Origin: UBA5066 sp046331465
GTDB lineage: Bacteria; Acidobacteriota; Thermoanaerobaculia; UBA5066
Assembly (NCBI GenBank): GCA_046331465.1
Contig: JAXLQV010000001.1
Location: 496,001-560,000, forward strand
Length of the DNA: 64,000 nt
Direction: 5' to 3'
Below are positions 23,642 to 34,223 of the stretch, one piece after another. The notes below the pieces were generated by a model. That model did no database searches. It was not told where the DNA came from and worked only from the letters and a program-made list of their open reading frames with translations. Each line of letters starts with the position of its first letter. The first letter of the stretch is position 1. Position numbers and translations under genes: made by a program.

Positions 23642-26600
23642 TCAGGCGACCTCTCCGGCGTCGACGGCGTCGCGGGAGAGCGCGACGAGCTCGGCGAGCT
23701 CCTCGTTGGAGAGCTCGGTGATCCAGCTCTCGCCGGCGCCGATGATGGAGCGCGCGAGCTCCTTCTTCTCGTCGATCATCCCGTCGATCCGCTCCTCGAG
23801 GGTGCCGCGGCAGACGAACTTGTGGACCTGCACGTGGCGGGTCTGGCCGATGCGGAAGGCCCGGTCCGTCGCCTGGTCCTCGACGGCGGGGTTCCACCAG
23901 CGGTCGACGTGGAAGACGTGCGAGGCGCGCGTCAGGTTGAGGCCGGCGCCGCCCGCCTTCAGCGAGAGGACGAAGAAGAGCGGCGGGTCGTCGTCCTCCT
24001 GGAAGCGTCGGACCATCTCGGCCCGGGCGAGGCGCGGCACGCCGCCGTGCAGGAAGAGGACCTCCTTGTCGAACTTGTCGCGCAGGGCGCGGACGAGGAG
24101 GTGCCCCATCTCGCTGAACTGCGTGAAGAGGAGCGCCGGGCGGCTCTCGGCCTCGGTCTCCTCGAGCATCGCGAGGAGCCGCGTGAGCTTGGAGGAGCGG
24201 CCGTCCAGGCGGCTGCCGTCGCCGAGGAAGAGGGCCGGGTGGTTGCAGATCTGCTTGAGGCGGAGGAGGAGCAGGAGGACCTTCGCCCGGCGGCTCTGGC
24301 CCTGCGCCTTGCCGATCCCCTCGAGGAGCGCCTTCGTCGTCGCGCGGTAGAGCGTCGCCTGCTCGCGCGTGAGGCCGACCCACTCCTTCGTCTCGATCTT
24401 GTCGGGGAGGTCGGGGGCGATCGCCGGGTCGGTCTTCGTCCGGCGGAGCAGGAACGGGGCCGTGAGCCGGCGGAGCCGCTCGCGGGCGACGGCGTCGTGG
24501 TGGCGCTCGATCGGGACGGAGAAGGTGCGCCGGAACGCCTCGTCGGAGCCGAGGAGGCCGGGGTTGAGGAAGTCGAGGATCGCCTTCAGCTCGGAGAGGC
24601 GGTTCTCGAGCGGCGTGCCGGTGAGCGCCGCGCGGCGCGTGGAGCGGAGCGCGCGGACGGCGCGCGACTGCGCGGTGCCGGGGTTCTTGATGTTCTGCGC
24701 CTCGTCGAGCGCGAGGTACTCCCAGTTCACCTCGGTCAGGATCGCCCGGTCGCGGTGGGCGAGGGAGTAGGTCGTGACGAGGAGGTCGGTCTTCTTCACG
24801 AGCTCGAAGAACGCGTCGCCGGCGGCCCGCTCGGGGCCGTGGTGGACGGCGACGGAGAGGCTCGGGGCGAAGCGGTGGGCCTCCTGGATCCAGTTCTCGA
24901 CGACGGAGGTGGGGCAGACGAGGATCGACGGACGGATCGACTCGCCCGCCTCGCGCGCCGAGAGGAGCGTGGCGAGGAGCTGGATCGTCTTCCCGAGGCC
25001 CATGTCGTCGGCGAGACAGCTGCCGAGGCCGCGCGAGAGGAGGAAGCGGAGCCAGGAGACTCCCTTCTCCTGGTAGGGGCGGAGCCGGCCCTTGAGGGCG
25101 GACGGCGTGACGAACGGCGCCTCCTGGGCGCTCTCGGACTGCAGGAGCTCGGCGAGCCACCCGTCGGCGTTGATCCCGTCGACGCCGAGCGCCTCCTCCT
25201 CGTCCTCGGCGAGGCCGCTCGCCAGGCGCAGGAAGTCGGCGAGGCTCGTCCGGCCGGAGGGCTTCTTCTCGAAGAGGGCGAGGGTGCGCTGGACGCCCTG
25301 CGGGTCGAGGAGGACCCACTCGCCGCGCACCTCGACGAGCGGGACCTTCCGGTTCGCGAGCTGCTCGAACTCGTCGGGCGAGAGGAGCTGGTCGCCGACG
25401 GAGACGCGCCAGTCGAAGTCGACGAGCGTCCCGAGGCCGAAGCGGGTGACGGCGACGCCGCTCTTCCAGCGGCTCTCGGCCGCGTTGAGGCGGAGCGAGG
25501 GCTTCGTCGTCCGCCCCTCGGCCGGGAGGAGGAGCTGGACGCCCGCCTCCTTCAGGAGCGGCGCTTCCGAGGCGAGGAAGCGCCACGCTTCCTCGAGCGA
25601 GAGGGTCACGCCGACGGGGTGCCGCTCCTCGAGGCTCCGCCGGATCGGCTCGCAGAGGGAGGCGATCCCGCCGAGGCGCGCGAGGAGGGTCTCCTGCGGG
25701 TTCACGAACCGGCGGCCGAGCCTCCGGAGGCTCGACGTCGTCTCGTGCCAGATCTCCTCGGCGTAGAGCTTGAGGCTCGGGTCGTCGACCGCCTCGAGGT
25801 GGTAGCCGAGGCGCCAGGACGGGGCCTCCTCGGAGGTCGGGTCGGGAGGGAGGAGCCGCACGCCGAGCCTCAGGTCCCCTTCCGGGAGCGGCTCGAGGAG
25901 CGGGACGCTCCAGGCGCCGAGGCGCTCGGCGACCTCGGGGAGGACCGGCTCGGTCGAGGCTTCTTCGTCGCGGCCGCCGTTCCGGGAGGCGAGGAGGGCG
26001 AGGGCGTGGCCCTCGGGGCCGCCGCCCGCGCGGCGCCGGGCGTCGGGGAGTCCCTCGAGGAGGAGCTCGCGGGCGGCGGCGTCGGCCAGGTCGTCGACGA
26101 CGCCGCGGAGGAGGAACGACGACGCGGGGTAGAGCCCTTCCGCGGTCGCGCCCGGCCAGCCGACCGCGCGGCTCGACGGGGGCATCGCCTGGGAGAAGAG
26201 CTCGACGCGGTCCTTCTCGTGGGGATCGGTCAGGACGGGGCGCCACCGGGCGCGCCCTTCCTCGACCGCCGGCACGACGCGGCGGCGGTGGAGGAGGTCG
26301 AGGACCCACGCCCCGACGGCGATCCAGTAGTCGACGTCGTCCCCGAGGAGGAGCCCGGGGCGGTCGGGGGCCTCGCCCATCGCCACGAGGGCCTCGAAGG
26401 CGCGGGCGGGAGGGAGGACGAGCCCCTCGACCTCGAAGGGCTTCAGGACGACCTCGCCGCCGGCGTAGTCCTCGTCCTCGCGGAGGGCCGCGTGGGACGG
26501 GACCGGGCGCGAGCGGAGCGTGGGGAGCGTGAGGACGAGGCGGCCGGGGCGGACGTTCCCCATGGCGGCGACGGCGAGGCCGGCCGCCTTGAGCGCGGCC

Positions 26601-26749
26601 TCGAGCGCGGGGGGGTCGACCTGGCGCGGGTGCTCGGGACGCTGCCTCGCGCCGACGTACGCGCCCTCGCCCCAGAGGAAGAACCCGCTTCCGGGGAGGT
26701 TGCCCGCGGGGGGCACGGGGTTTCCGTGGAGGACGATCAAGCCGCCCAT
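23642..26749 (-). CDS. SNF2/RapA-type ATP-dependent helicase
   Basis: About 1,035 residues. The N-terminal ~500 residues carry the bacterial SNF2-associated region (with DFDWRVSVGDQLLSPDEFEQL). The SF2 core has SWLRFLLSRGLGSCLADDMGLGKT (motif I, ~580), the LALDEAQNIKNP Walker B region (~681), LTGTPLENRLSEL (motif III) and, in the C-terminal lobe, LLFTQFSEMG, LKAGGAGLNLT and DRAFRIGQ (motif VI, ~960). ATP-driven translocation on duplex DNA is the expected activity. The ATG at 26749 is preferred over an in-frame TTG 21 codons upstream that would fall against the divergent gene's start. The SWIM gene follows directly. Confidence 0.9.
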   Translation of the reverse strand: MGGLIVLHGNPVPPAGNLPGSGFFLWGEGAYVGARQRPEHPRQVDPPALEAALKAAGLAVAAMGNVRPGRLVLTLPTLRSRPVPSHAALREDEDYAGGEVVLKPFEVEGLVLPPARAFEALVAMGEAPDRPGLLLGDDVDYWIAVGAWVLDLLHRRRVVPAVEEGRARWRPVLTDPHEKDRVELFSQAMPPSSRAVGWPGATAEGLYPASSFLLRGVVDDLADAAARELLLEGLPDARRRAGGGPEGHALALLASRNGGRDEEASTEPVLPEVAERLGAWSVPLLEPLPEGDLRLGVRLLPPDPTSEEAPSWRLGYHLEAVDDPSLKLYAEEIWHETTSSLRRLGRRFVNPQETLLARLGGIASLCEPIRRSLEERHPVGVTLSLEEAWRFLASEAPLLKEAGVQLLLPAEGRTTKPSLRLNAAESRWKSGVAVTRFGLGTLVDFDWRVSVGDQLLSPDEFEQLANRKVPLVEVRGEWVLLDPQGVQRTLALFEKKPSGRTSLADFLRLASGLAEDEEEALGVDGINADGWLAELLQSESAQEAPFVTPSALKGRLRPYQEKGVSWLRFLLSRGLGSCLADDMGLGKTIQLLATLLSAREAGESIRPSILVCPTSVVENWIQEAHRFAPSLSVAVHHGPERAAGDAFFELVKKTDLLVTTYSLAHRDRAILTEVNWEYLALDEAQNIKNPGTAQSRAVRALRSTRRAALTGTPLENRLSELKAILDFLNPGLLGSDEAFRRTFSVPIERHHDAVARERLRRLTAPFLLRRTKTDPAIAPDLPDKIETKEWVGLTREQATLYRATTKALLEGIGKAQGQSRRAKVLLLLLRLKQICNHPALFLGDGSRLDGRSSKLTRLLAMLEETEAESRPALLFTQFSEMGHLLVRALRDKFDKEVLFLHGGVPRLARAEMVRRFQEDDDPPLFFVLSLKAGGAGLNLTRASHVFHVDRWWNPAVEDQATDRAFRIGQTRHVQVHKFVCRGTLEERIDGMIDEKKELARSIIGAGESWITELSNEELAELVALSRDAVDAGEVA

Positions 26750-26794
26750 TTTCGCCCATTTCCGTCCGTTCGTCCGGGAAAGGCCGCTTCGCGC

Positions 26795-26800
26795 TATCCT
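26795..26800 (+). promoter_or_regulatory. -10-like box TATCCT before the gene at 26815
   Basis: TATCCT ends 14 nt before the ATG, which would leave a leader of about 7-8 nt and no Shine-Dalgarno. It lies in the 65-bp divergent spacer shared with the SNF2 gene. Confidence 0.35.
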
Positions 26801-26814
26801 CCGCCCCTGCAACG

Positions 26815-27327
26815 ATGAAGCCGTACGAGATCTTCCGCCGCCTCTCGAGCTCCGAAATCGACGCCTTCGTCCTCTCCGCGTGCGAGGACGACGACATTCC
26901 CGACAAGATCGCCGGCGCGGTCATCACGCTCCAGCGGGTCCCCCTCTCCCGCTTCGAGCGGTTCCACGAGGACGTCCGCAAGGGCTACGTGCGGAAGACG
27001 CTCCGCGACAAGCGCGCGGAGGACCTCTCGCTCTTCGCCCTTTCGGCCGCCCTGACCCGCTCGAAGGCGGAGATGGTCGAGTCCTTCCTCGCGGCGCTCG
27101 ACCTCCCCCACGAGGGGGCGAGCCTGACGGCCGACGGGCCGGTGGCCGAGCCGCCGGAGACGCTCCTGAAGAAGGCCGTCGCCGATCTGGTCGCGGCGCA
27201 CGGCGCCCGCGACGCGGCGATCTTCCTCCACGCCTTCGTCGACCAGCCCGACGTCTCCTGGCCCTCTCTCGCCGCGCTCCTCTCGTCCGACGCGAGCCTC
27301 GCGCTCGAGGACCGCTCGGCGGCCTGA
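26815..27327 (+). CDS. Hypothetical alpha-helical protein, 170 aa
   Basis: I do not recognise a family. The protein is soluble, without signal peptide or membrane segment, and predicted mainly helical: EIFRRLSSSEIDAFVLSACEDDDIPDKIAGAVITLQ, then a basic stretch (EDVRKGYVRKTLRDKRAED) and Leu/Ala-rich helices. Codon use and GC match its neighbours. It is divergent from the SNF2/SWIM pair with only 65 bp between starts, so shared regulation is possible. A GC-rich inverted repeat follows its stop at 27336-27362. Function unknown. Confidence 0.6.
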   Translation: MKPYEIFRRLSSSEIDAFVLSACEDDDIPDKIAGAVITLQRVPLSRFERFHEDVRKGYVRKTLRDKRAEDLSLFALSAALTRSKAEMVESFLAALDLPHEGASLTADGPVAEPPETLLKKAVADLVAAHGARDAAIFLHAFVDQPDVSWPSLAALLSSDASLALEDRSAA

Positions 27328-27335
27328 GACCCCCG

Positions 27336-27362
27336 GCGCCCCGGGGCGGCTCCCCGGGGCGC
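27336..27362 (+). terminator. GC-rich inverted repeat after the 26815 gene
   Basis: Arms GCGCCCCGGGG (27336-27346) and CCCCGGGGCGC (27352-27362) with loop CGGCT, 9 nt after the stop codon. No T-run follows, so termination is plausible but not certain. Confidence 0.45.
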
Positions 27363-27443
27363 GCACGGCGGTTCCTTCCGGCCGCAGCGCCTCGGCTACT
27401 ATCCTCTCGCTCCGCGCTCGATGCCGCGGGGCCGGAGGCAAGC

Positions 27444-27935
27444 ATGATTCCCGAGAAGCTGAAAGCGGCCCTGGACGAGCACGTGTCGGCCGAGATCGCG
27501 GCCGCGTACCTCTACCTCGCCATGTCGGCCGACTTCGAGTCGAAGGCGTTCAAGGGCTTCGCGCGCTGGATGCGCGTCCAGTTCCACGAGGAGATGGCGC
27601 ACGCGCTGAAGGTGGTCGACTACGTGCTCAGCCGCGGCGCGACGATCGCCTGGAAGGACGCGAAGGGCCCGGCCACGAGCTTCGGCTCGCCGCTCGAGAC
27701 GTTCGAGAAGACGCTCGCGCACGAGAAGGAAGTCACGGCCCGGGTCAACAGGCTCTACCAGCTCGCCGCCGCCGAGGGCGACACGGCGACGCAGGTCTTC
27801 CTGCAGTGGTTCGTGACGGAGCAGGTCGAGGAGGAGGCGCGCGTCTCCGAGATCGTCGACAAGATCCGCATGGTCTCCGACCGCCCCGGCTCGGTCCTCT
27901 ACCTCGACAAGGAATACGGCAAGCGGACCCTTTGA
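27444..27935 (+). CDS. Non-haem ferritin
   Basis: A 163-residue ferritin of bacterial FtnA type. All six di-iron site residues fall at the same numbers as in E. coli FtnA: Glu17, Glu50, His53, Glu94, Gln127 and Glu130. It oxidises Fe(II) and stores iron in the 24-subunit cage in the cytoplasm. GGAGG lies 6-7 nt before the ATG. A TACTAT box about 45 nt upstream is a possible -10 element; no Fur-like palindrome stands out. It is probably monocistronic, since a long inverted repeat follows at 27937-28016 and the next gene is unrelated. Confidence 0.95.
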   Translation: MIPEKLKAALDEHVSAEIAAAYLYLAMSADFESKAFKGFARWMRVQFHEEMAHALKVVDYVLSRGATIAWKDAKGPATSFGSPLETFEKTLAHEKEVTARVNRLYQLAAAEGDTATQVFLQWFVTEQVEEEARVSEIVDKIRMVSDRPGSVLYLDKEYGKRTL

Positions 27936-27936
27936 A

Positions 27937-28016
27937 CCCACCCCTCGCCTCCCACCCTTCGCGGTGCGCGCGCCTTCGGCGCGCGGGCTGGGGATGAAGA
28001 CGGGGCGAGGGGTGGG
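27937..28016 (+). terminator. Nested inverted repeats downstream of ferritin
   Basis: Outer arms CCCACCCCTCGCC (27937-27949) and GGCGAGGGGTGGG (28004-28016) are perfect complements and enclose an inner hairpin, CGCGCGCC (27967-27974) with GGCGCGCG (27978-27985) and loop TTC. It starts directly after the ferritin stop, so termination or mRNA 3'-end protection is likely. No clear T-run. Confidence 0.55.
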
Positions 28017-28195
28017 AGAAGCGAGCGGGGGCGGAAGGGCGTCGGGCGACGCCCTGAAGAGATCGCATCTCGACGATACGGATCAGTAGGAAGAAATCGC
28101 GCTTCGCGCAGCCTTGTCGGGGGGGAACTTGTCAGTCGCACCCCCTTCGGCCACTCGAAGGGAATGGGGGTCTCCCCTTGTGAAAGGAGCTGCGT

Positions 28196-31100
28196 TTGAA
28201 ACGACTTCTCGGAATTGCCGGTTTCGCTCTCGTCGCCGGCATCACCTGCCCGTGCAGGGGCAGCAGATTCACCCCAACGTCGCCACCGGAACACGAACCG
28301 AGTCCCTTTACGCCGATTCCGGGAGCGACCAGGTCAACCTCTTCAACGGCAATCTGTCGTACTCGCTTCCGATCGGGGAGCCGATTCCGGTCGGCCCGAT
28401 CCTGCGGATCGCGCCGAGGCTCGTCTACAACAGCCAGATCTGGAAGACGTGGCAGGTCCTCTGCGGCTCGCCACCGTACTACGACCAGGCGAATATCGTG
28501 GGGGCCCTCACCGGCGATCGCGCCTTCGGCGCGGGCTGGCAGCTCCACTTCGGACGGCTCATCGCACCGCCGTTCGGAGAGTCTTTTCAACTTCCGGGGT
28601 CCTGCTCAGTGAAGGCGCAGCGTCTGCCCGCGGGCACGCAAGCCGCTTCTGCCGGCGAGGCCGGAATGTGGTCCGCCGGCTTCGCCTATCTCTCCCCCGA
28701 CGGCTCCGTCCACGAGTTCTACGACAGGCAGTTCGAGGAAGAGACTCCGCTCCCGGGCCTCCCGCCCACGACAGGCTGGGCCTGCCGGAACAGCGCGTTG
28801 CGAACTCCGGGAGAGCACTGTTTCGGCTACACCCACGACGGGAGCTACCTGCGCCTCGACCCGCTCGACCCCGAGCACAGCGAATCCCCCGTCGTCTACT
28901 TCCCGGATGGCACGATCCAGGTCCTCGACTTCGCCGGTGGAAGGGTGGCACCCAACCTGGACTCGTCGTTTCCCGGTCAGGACGCGGAGAGCTACCTCGC
29001 GTTCTCCAACGAACCGATCTCGAGAGTCCTCTCGACGGGCCTGGTCGAGCAGGGCCCCTGGAACACGACGACGATCCTCGATCCGGCCGGGAACTCGATC
29101 AGCGTCGCCTACTACGGCCAGGGCGTCGGCTCGTGTCGAATCACCGGCGTCTGCGCTCCGGCCCACCCGTTGAGCTCCCTGCCGGATCGGCGCCGGGATG
29201 CGATCGTGTGGAGCGCCTGGGATTCGGCGCTGCCGACGCAACGGTACGTGCAGGTCAACGCCGCTGCGGCGAGCCTCTCCGGGGTCGCCCAGCCCGTCGT
29301 GACGTCCATCTCGACGCTCTCTTCCCAGCTCGATGCGGGCGGGAACCCGGTTCGCGCGACCTGGACGCCGTCCCTCGGCGACTCCGGGGGCGGTTTCTTC
29401 CGCCTCGCACAGCTCTCCATGCCGCTCGGCCTGACGCTCGCGGCCACCTACCAGGACCATTCGATTCCCAGCGTCACGCCGCCAGACGTTCTCACGTCGG
29501 TCGTCCTTCCGACCGGCGGCCGAATCGAATGGGACTACGGACAGATCACGTTCTACCAGAAGCAGTCCCAGGAATGCCCGGGAAGCTGCGCGTTCGTCTT
29601 CGCGCAGTCGAACCGAGTCGGGGTCGTGAAGCGGCGTACGGTCCGTCGTCTCGTGCCGTTCGGCGGGAGCCCGACGACGGAAACGGCCGAGACGCAGTAC
29701 GTCCGCAGCTATGACTCTCCACAGCAAGGATGCCAGTCCGGCAGCTGCCCGGGCTACCAGATGCGCGTGGACGTCTGGAGCCCGGGCGCGGGGACCGAGC
29801 TCCGGACGGTCACCCGGAGCCGCTTCCACGAATCTGATGGAATCTTCAAGGGCGCCCTCTACGGCCGGCCGATGTGGTCCCAGGACTACAGGGTTGGCGC
29901 CGGCGTTACCCCGGGCCCCGAGGTCCTCGTGGGAATCACCCCGTTCCGAACGACCGCCTTCACGTATGCGTTCGACGGCCCGAAGTCCGGCACTGACCCG
30001 AGCGCTCCCGGCTTCGAGCACAACACCCGGACGCTGAAGACGACGACGACCTGGCAGGGCGGCCGCACCATGGTCGAACATCACCTGCTCGCCGACGGGG
30101 CCACCCCGGCCTGGCACCCGCAGACGGGTCACTGGACGAGAACGGTCCACGTGGAGACGGTCCCGGGCAGCTCGCCGGTCGTCCTCAAGCAGGTCGTCGA
30201 GACCTGGTTGACGACGCCCCAGAACGCTCCGAACGCCTGGAACCTCGGCCTTCTCGACTCGCGGACGACCTCGCGGCCCGCGCAGGCCGGCGATCCCTCG
30301 GGATCGAACGTCACGACGACGGAGACGTTCGCCTATGACGCGTACACGGGCCTGCGTTTCGGAGAGTCGGTGGTCTCCGACAACTCCGGCGACACGAGGA
30401 TCTTCGCTCGCACCCTCACCAGGGGAACGCAGGCCTCCGCGCCCTGCCTGAAGAACGGCGCCGCGTCGACGGCGTGCTCGAACCGCGGTCAGGTGGTTTC
30501 AGAGCTCGAACGCCTGAACGGCTCTCTCAACGGCAACTCCGTTTCGAGCTCGCTCACGCGGAGCTACTACTACAAGTACGGGACGCTGGCCGCGGCGCAC
30601 GACAACGTCGGCTTCTACGCCGTGGACCGTGACGTGACGGCCACCGGCCGGGTCGTCGGCGAGAGAGGGCCTGAAGGCCGCACGTCCCTCACGGATGACA
30701 ACCCCCAGCTGACGACCGTCACGAAGTACGACCTTCTGGGGCGGGTGGTCTCCGTGCAGCCTCCAGGCGAGGTGGCCGAGGAGCTGACGTGGGGCCTTCA
30801 GGACGTCCTCCGCCAGAGGACGGTCGCGCCTGGCAACATCGAACAGAGCCAGACGTTCTTCGACCAGCTCGGGCGGCCGACGGCCGAGAAGAAGCTGCTG
30901 CCCGATGGGACCTGGGCGTGCCGCTTCACCGTGCTGGATGCCGCAGGTCGACGCACCGAGCAGACCGAGTGGTGGAAGAACGGCGATCCGGGAATGGGCT
31001 CTCTCTGCGACTCTCCGCAGGACGCCCAGGGGCGCGTGAGCTCCGACCAGCCGAACCCGTCGACGCCACGGGGAACCTCCTTGTGGGGCTTCGACCCCCT

Positions 31101-33864
31101 CGACCGACCGACGCAGACACGCCTCGCGGACGGCTCGGCGATCCAGGACGTCTTCGAGGGCTGGTGGCGCCAGAGCACGACGCGGAAGTTCGGTATTGCC
31201 GACGAGGCCGCGACGACGATCGTCGACCGTGATGCGTTGGGGCAGATCGTCGCAGTCACCGAACCCGCGGCGAAGGACGCGAACGGGGTTCAGGTGAGCC
31301 CCGCCGAGACGACGAGCTACTGGTGGGACCACGCGGGTCGCCTCATCAAGGCCGCGAAGACCGCCGATCCCGGGACGGCGAACGCCGTGACGCAGACTCG
31401 CACCCGCAAATACGATGACTTCGGCTGGCTGCTCTCGCAGGCCGACCCGGAGAAGCCCGTCCTCGACGTGCGGTCGCGAAACGCCCGGGGACTCCCGCTC
31501 AAGACCTGGGACGGCCAGACCGAGGTGGTCCAGACGTACGACAGCGCCGGGCGCCTCCTGAACTCGAAACGGACGGGCGAGACTCCCGGCTACTCGATGA
31601 ATGGGACGACCGGCACCTGGTACGAGGTCTTCACGTACGACGCGATGTCCGGGTTCGACTTCGGGAGGTCCAACGGGCGTCTCGTCTGGTCCCTGCGCGC
31701 CAACCACGCGAACACGAACTGGGCGACGACCGATCTCGGGTGGTTCGGCATAACGGACTATTTCCACTACAACGGGCTGGGAGGCCGCCTCGGCTTCCGC
31801 CAGCAGAGCGACATGCTCATGCCGGAGCCGGCGCTTCCGGCGCCGCAGGGCGTCGCGGCGGCCTCGGCGACGAAGAAGTCGCCGTTCGCCGACGCCCTGC
31901 GCAACTACTTCACGAAGCAGGGGCGGGCGGCGAAGACGGATGCCGACCTGGTGAAGGCCGCGGCCTCCCCGACGGCCGCGAAGGCGATGGCACTCGTTTC
32001 ACCGAGCGCTCCCTCCGGGCCGGCGCGGTGGTCGTATACGTGGGATTCGGCCGGCCGCCTCTCGGCGATGACCTACCCGCGGCGTGACGAGGGCTACGCC
32101 ACCCAGGTGGCCTACGGCTACGACGCGGGCTATCTGACCTCCGTCACCGCCACGTTCCAGGACCCGTTCGCGGCGGGGACCGTGGGCACGGTCTCGGCCG
32201 ACCTCGACTACGACGCCTCGGGGCGGGCGAGCGGTACGACCGTCTTCACGTCGGCCAGCAGCCCGAACGCGTCGGTCCGCATCACGAGCGGCCGCGACGG
32301 AAGCGGCCTCTCCCGCCCCGGGGCCTGGGAGCTCGCACGCTGGGATCCGTCCTTGGGGCAATGGTCCACCGCGGAGCATCGCGACTACACCTACGACCAT
32401 TCCGGGAACATCCGGCTCATCGGGTCGTCGTTGACCGACCGCGTGGCGTCCTACACCTACGACGCGCGGGGGCGCCTGACGGGCGACAGCCTCGGCCTGC
32501 AGGCGCCGCAGTACCGCCGGTACGACGGCTTCGGTAACCTCTTCTCTGTGACCGGAGCGAATGGGATGTCCCTCCCCACGAGCCGGGCGACGAATCGCCT
32601 GGACGCGACCCTGGCGTCCTACGATGCCGCCGGCCAGATGACCGACGACGCCAGCGGGCGGACCCCCTCGGCGAGCTGGAACCTGGGTCGGGACTACTAC
32701 CCCGACGGGGCGCTGATGGCCGAGTTCTCGCACGTTCCCGGGAGCAGCAGCACCGTCGGCGGTCCGGGGCTTTCGGTGTGGGGCATGGACGCCAGGGGCG
32801 AGGTTTCGCTGACGTTCTGGGGCGACGCCCTGCGGTGCGACACGGAGAAGTTCCGATCTCTCGTTCGCGGCGAGGATGCGCGGCTCCTGACGGAGTACCG
32901 TGGAGAGCTCAGGGGTCCCTGCAGCTGCGAGCCCGACGACGTCTGCGTCTACCTCGACAGGTACTACTCGGACATCGTGCGGCTCGGGCCGTGGGCGGCC
33001 GCCGTCTACAAGCGCGGGACCGGAATCGAGCTCGAGGCTCGGGACCACCTCGGCACGCCGCGGTTCGTGACGAACGCGCTCGGCCTGGAGCAGAAGCTGG
33101 TCTCGCTCGACTCGTTCGGAACGAAGCTCTCCGGCACGCCGGACCCGTCGACGCGAGAGACGTTCACGGGGCACGAACGGAATCACGTTTCGGAAGACGG
33201 CCCGAGCCTGCGGGTCTCGGACTACATGCACGCTAGGACCTACGTCCCCATGCTCGGCAGATTCACCAGGCCCGACCCGCTCGTGCAAGGCCCTCAAGGG
33301 GCGTTGACTCAAGCGGGCTTTCGGCTGATGTCGCCCCAGACGTTGAATCGATACTCGTACGTTCTCAATAACCCCATTGGGTTCGTGGATCCTGACGGGC
33401 TCAAGGACGCCTCAGTAACGGTTACGGCTGAGGATCCTCTCTGGGAACAGTACCGGCGCTACAAGCTCTTCGAGCTCGCGGGCGACATGAGGTTCTTGCG
33501 CTCCATGAGCGCTCACGTTGTAGACAGAGCCGCTTTCGGTTTCGTGAGCGGCCTAGGTCACGTTGTCGTCGGTGCTGTCAACGGCGATCCTGAAGAGGTC
33601 GTGGAGGGCCTGTTCGAGCACTCGCTGCTCGTGCTTGGAGAAGCCGGGTACCTGATCGGTCCCGAGATCAAGATCGGGAAGAACTTCCGTCTGGCCCCGT
33701 TCGGCAACAGGACGAAGCACTCGCTTGGCGAATTGCCACACTATCACCGTCGCGTTGGTGGGCCGGATGGCCGCACGCTGCCCGGCGGAGGAATCGGAAG
33801 ACATCGGCCGTGGGAGACACCGCCGGCAGGCGCTTCTTGGTGGCAGTTCTGGAGGCGGTTTTAG
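28196..33864 (+). CDS. Rhs-repeat protein with polymorphic C-terminal tip; apparent frameshift after the signal peptide
   Basis: About 1,890 residues. A strong Shine-Dalgarno (AAAGGAG, 28183-28189) precedes TTG 28196, which encodes a signal peptide (MKRLLGIAGFALVAGITC). The Rhs body is in another frame, entered at about 28247-28252 (from GTG 28252, VQGQQIHPN); one extra base in the CCC run there would join the two. The body carries many YD-type repeats (KYDLLGRVVSV, YDARGRLTGDS, RYDGFGNL) and ends in the canonical core LGRFTRPDP...NRYSYVLNNPIGFVDPDGL (~33400). The last ~154 residues form a variable tip with KNFRLAPFGNRTKHSLGELPHYHRR and GIGRHRPWE, a His-rich pattern typical of Rhs-linked toxin domains. 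The frameshift may be real, programmed or a sequencing error. Confidence 0.85.
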
Positions 33865-34194
33865 ATGAGTTGCCCCGTCCTTCCCTTGATCATTGCAGAT
33901 GGGCTCGACATCGGCATCTACGACTCTACCGGTGCCGCACAACGGGCCCTCGAAGCTGAAGATGTCGCCTCTGACAGCTACGTTTGCTTCGACGCAGAAG
34001 GGAGACGCTTTGATATCGGCCTGGACGTCGAGGGAGCCGTCATTCGCGACTTTCCCGGGTCGCAGTCGGGTCCAGCTGCTCTCGAGAGACTCCTGCGTGA
34101 CTATCTCGCGTATCTCAAAGACCCGGCAGCATTGGAGCCGGGAGAGTCTCTCGGGAGGCTGATTGCCGCCGCCCGTCGATACGCGCGACGGTGA
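33865..34194 (+). CDS. Candidate immunity protein for the Rhs tip
   Basis: A 109-residue soluble acidic protein whose ATG follows the Rhs TAG without a gap. I recognise no family. It has an alternating strand pattern (LIIADGLDIGIYDS, SYVCFDAEGRRFDIGLDVEG) and a C-terminal helix pair (ALERLLRDYLAYLKDP...LIAAARRYARR). GC content is lower than that of surrounding genes, as in the Rhs tip, which suggests the pair arrived or was exchanged together. Small proteins encoded immediately after a polymorphic toxin are usually its immunity proteins; that role is inferred from position only. A strong hairpin terminator follows at 34269-34296. Confidence 0.55.
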   Translation: MSCPVLPLIIADGLDIGIYDSTGAAQRALEAEDVASDSYVCFDAEGRRFDIGLDVEGAVIRDFPGSQSGPAALERLLRDYLAYLKDPAALEPGESLGRLIAAARRYARR

Positions 34195-34223
34195 TCACTC
34201 GTGACCGTCCGGATCCTGAGTTT

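Noticed and set aside
28114..28250. ATG-type start at 28114 for the Rhs protein
   Set aside because: The extra residues are not a signal peptide and there is no ribosome-binding site, whereas TTG 28196 has AAAGGAG and a clear signal sequence in another frame.
28196..34194. Type VI secretion-linked Rhs
   Set aside because: No VgrG, PAAR or Hcp gene is near; the protein has its own signal peptide.
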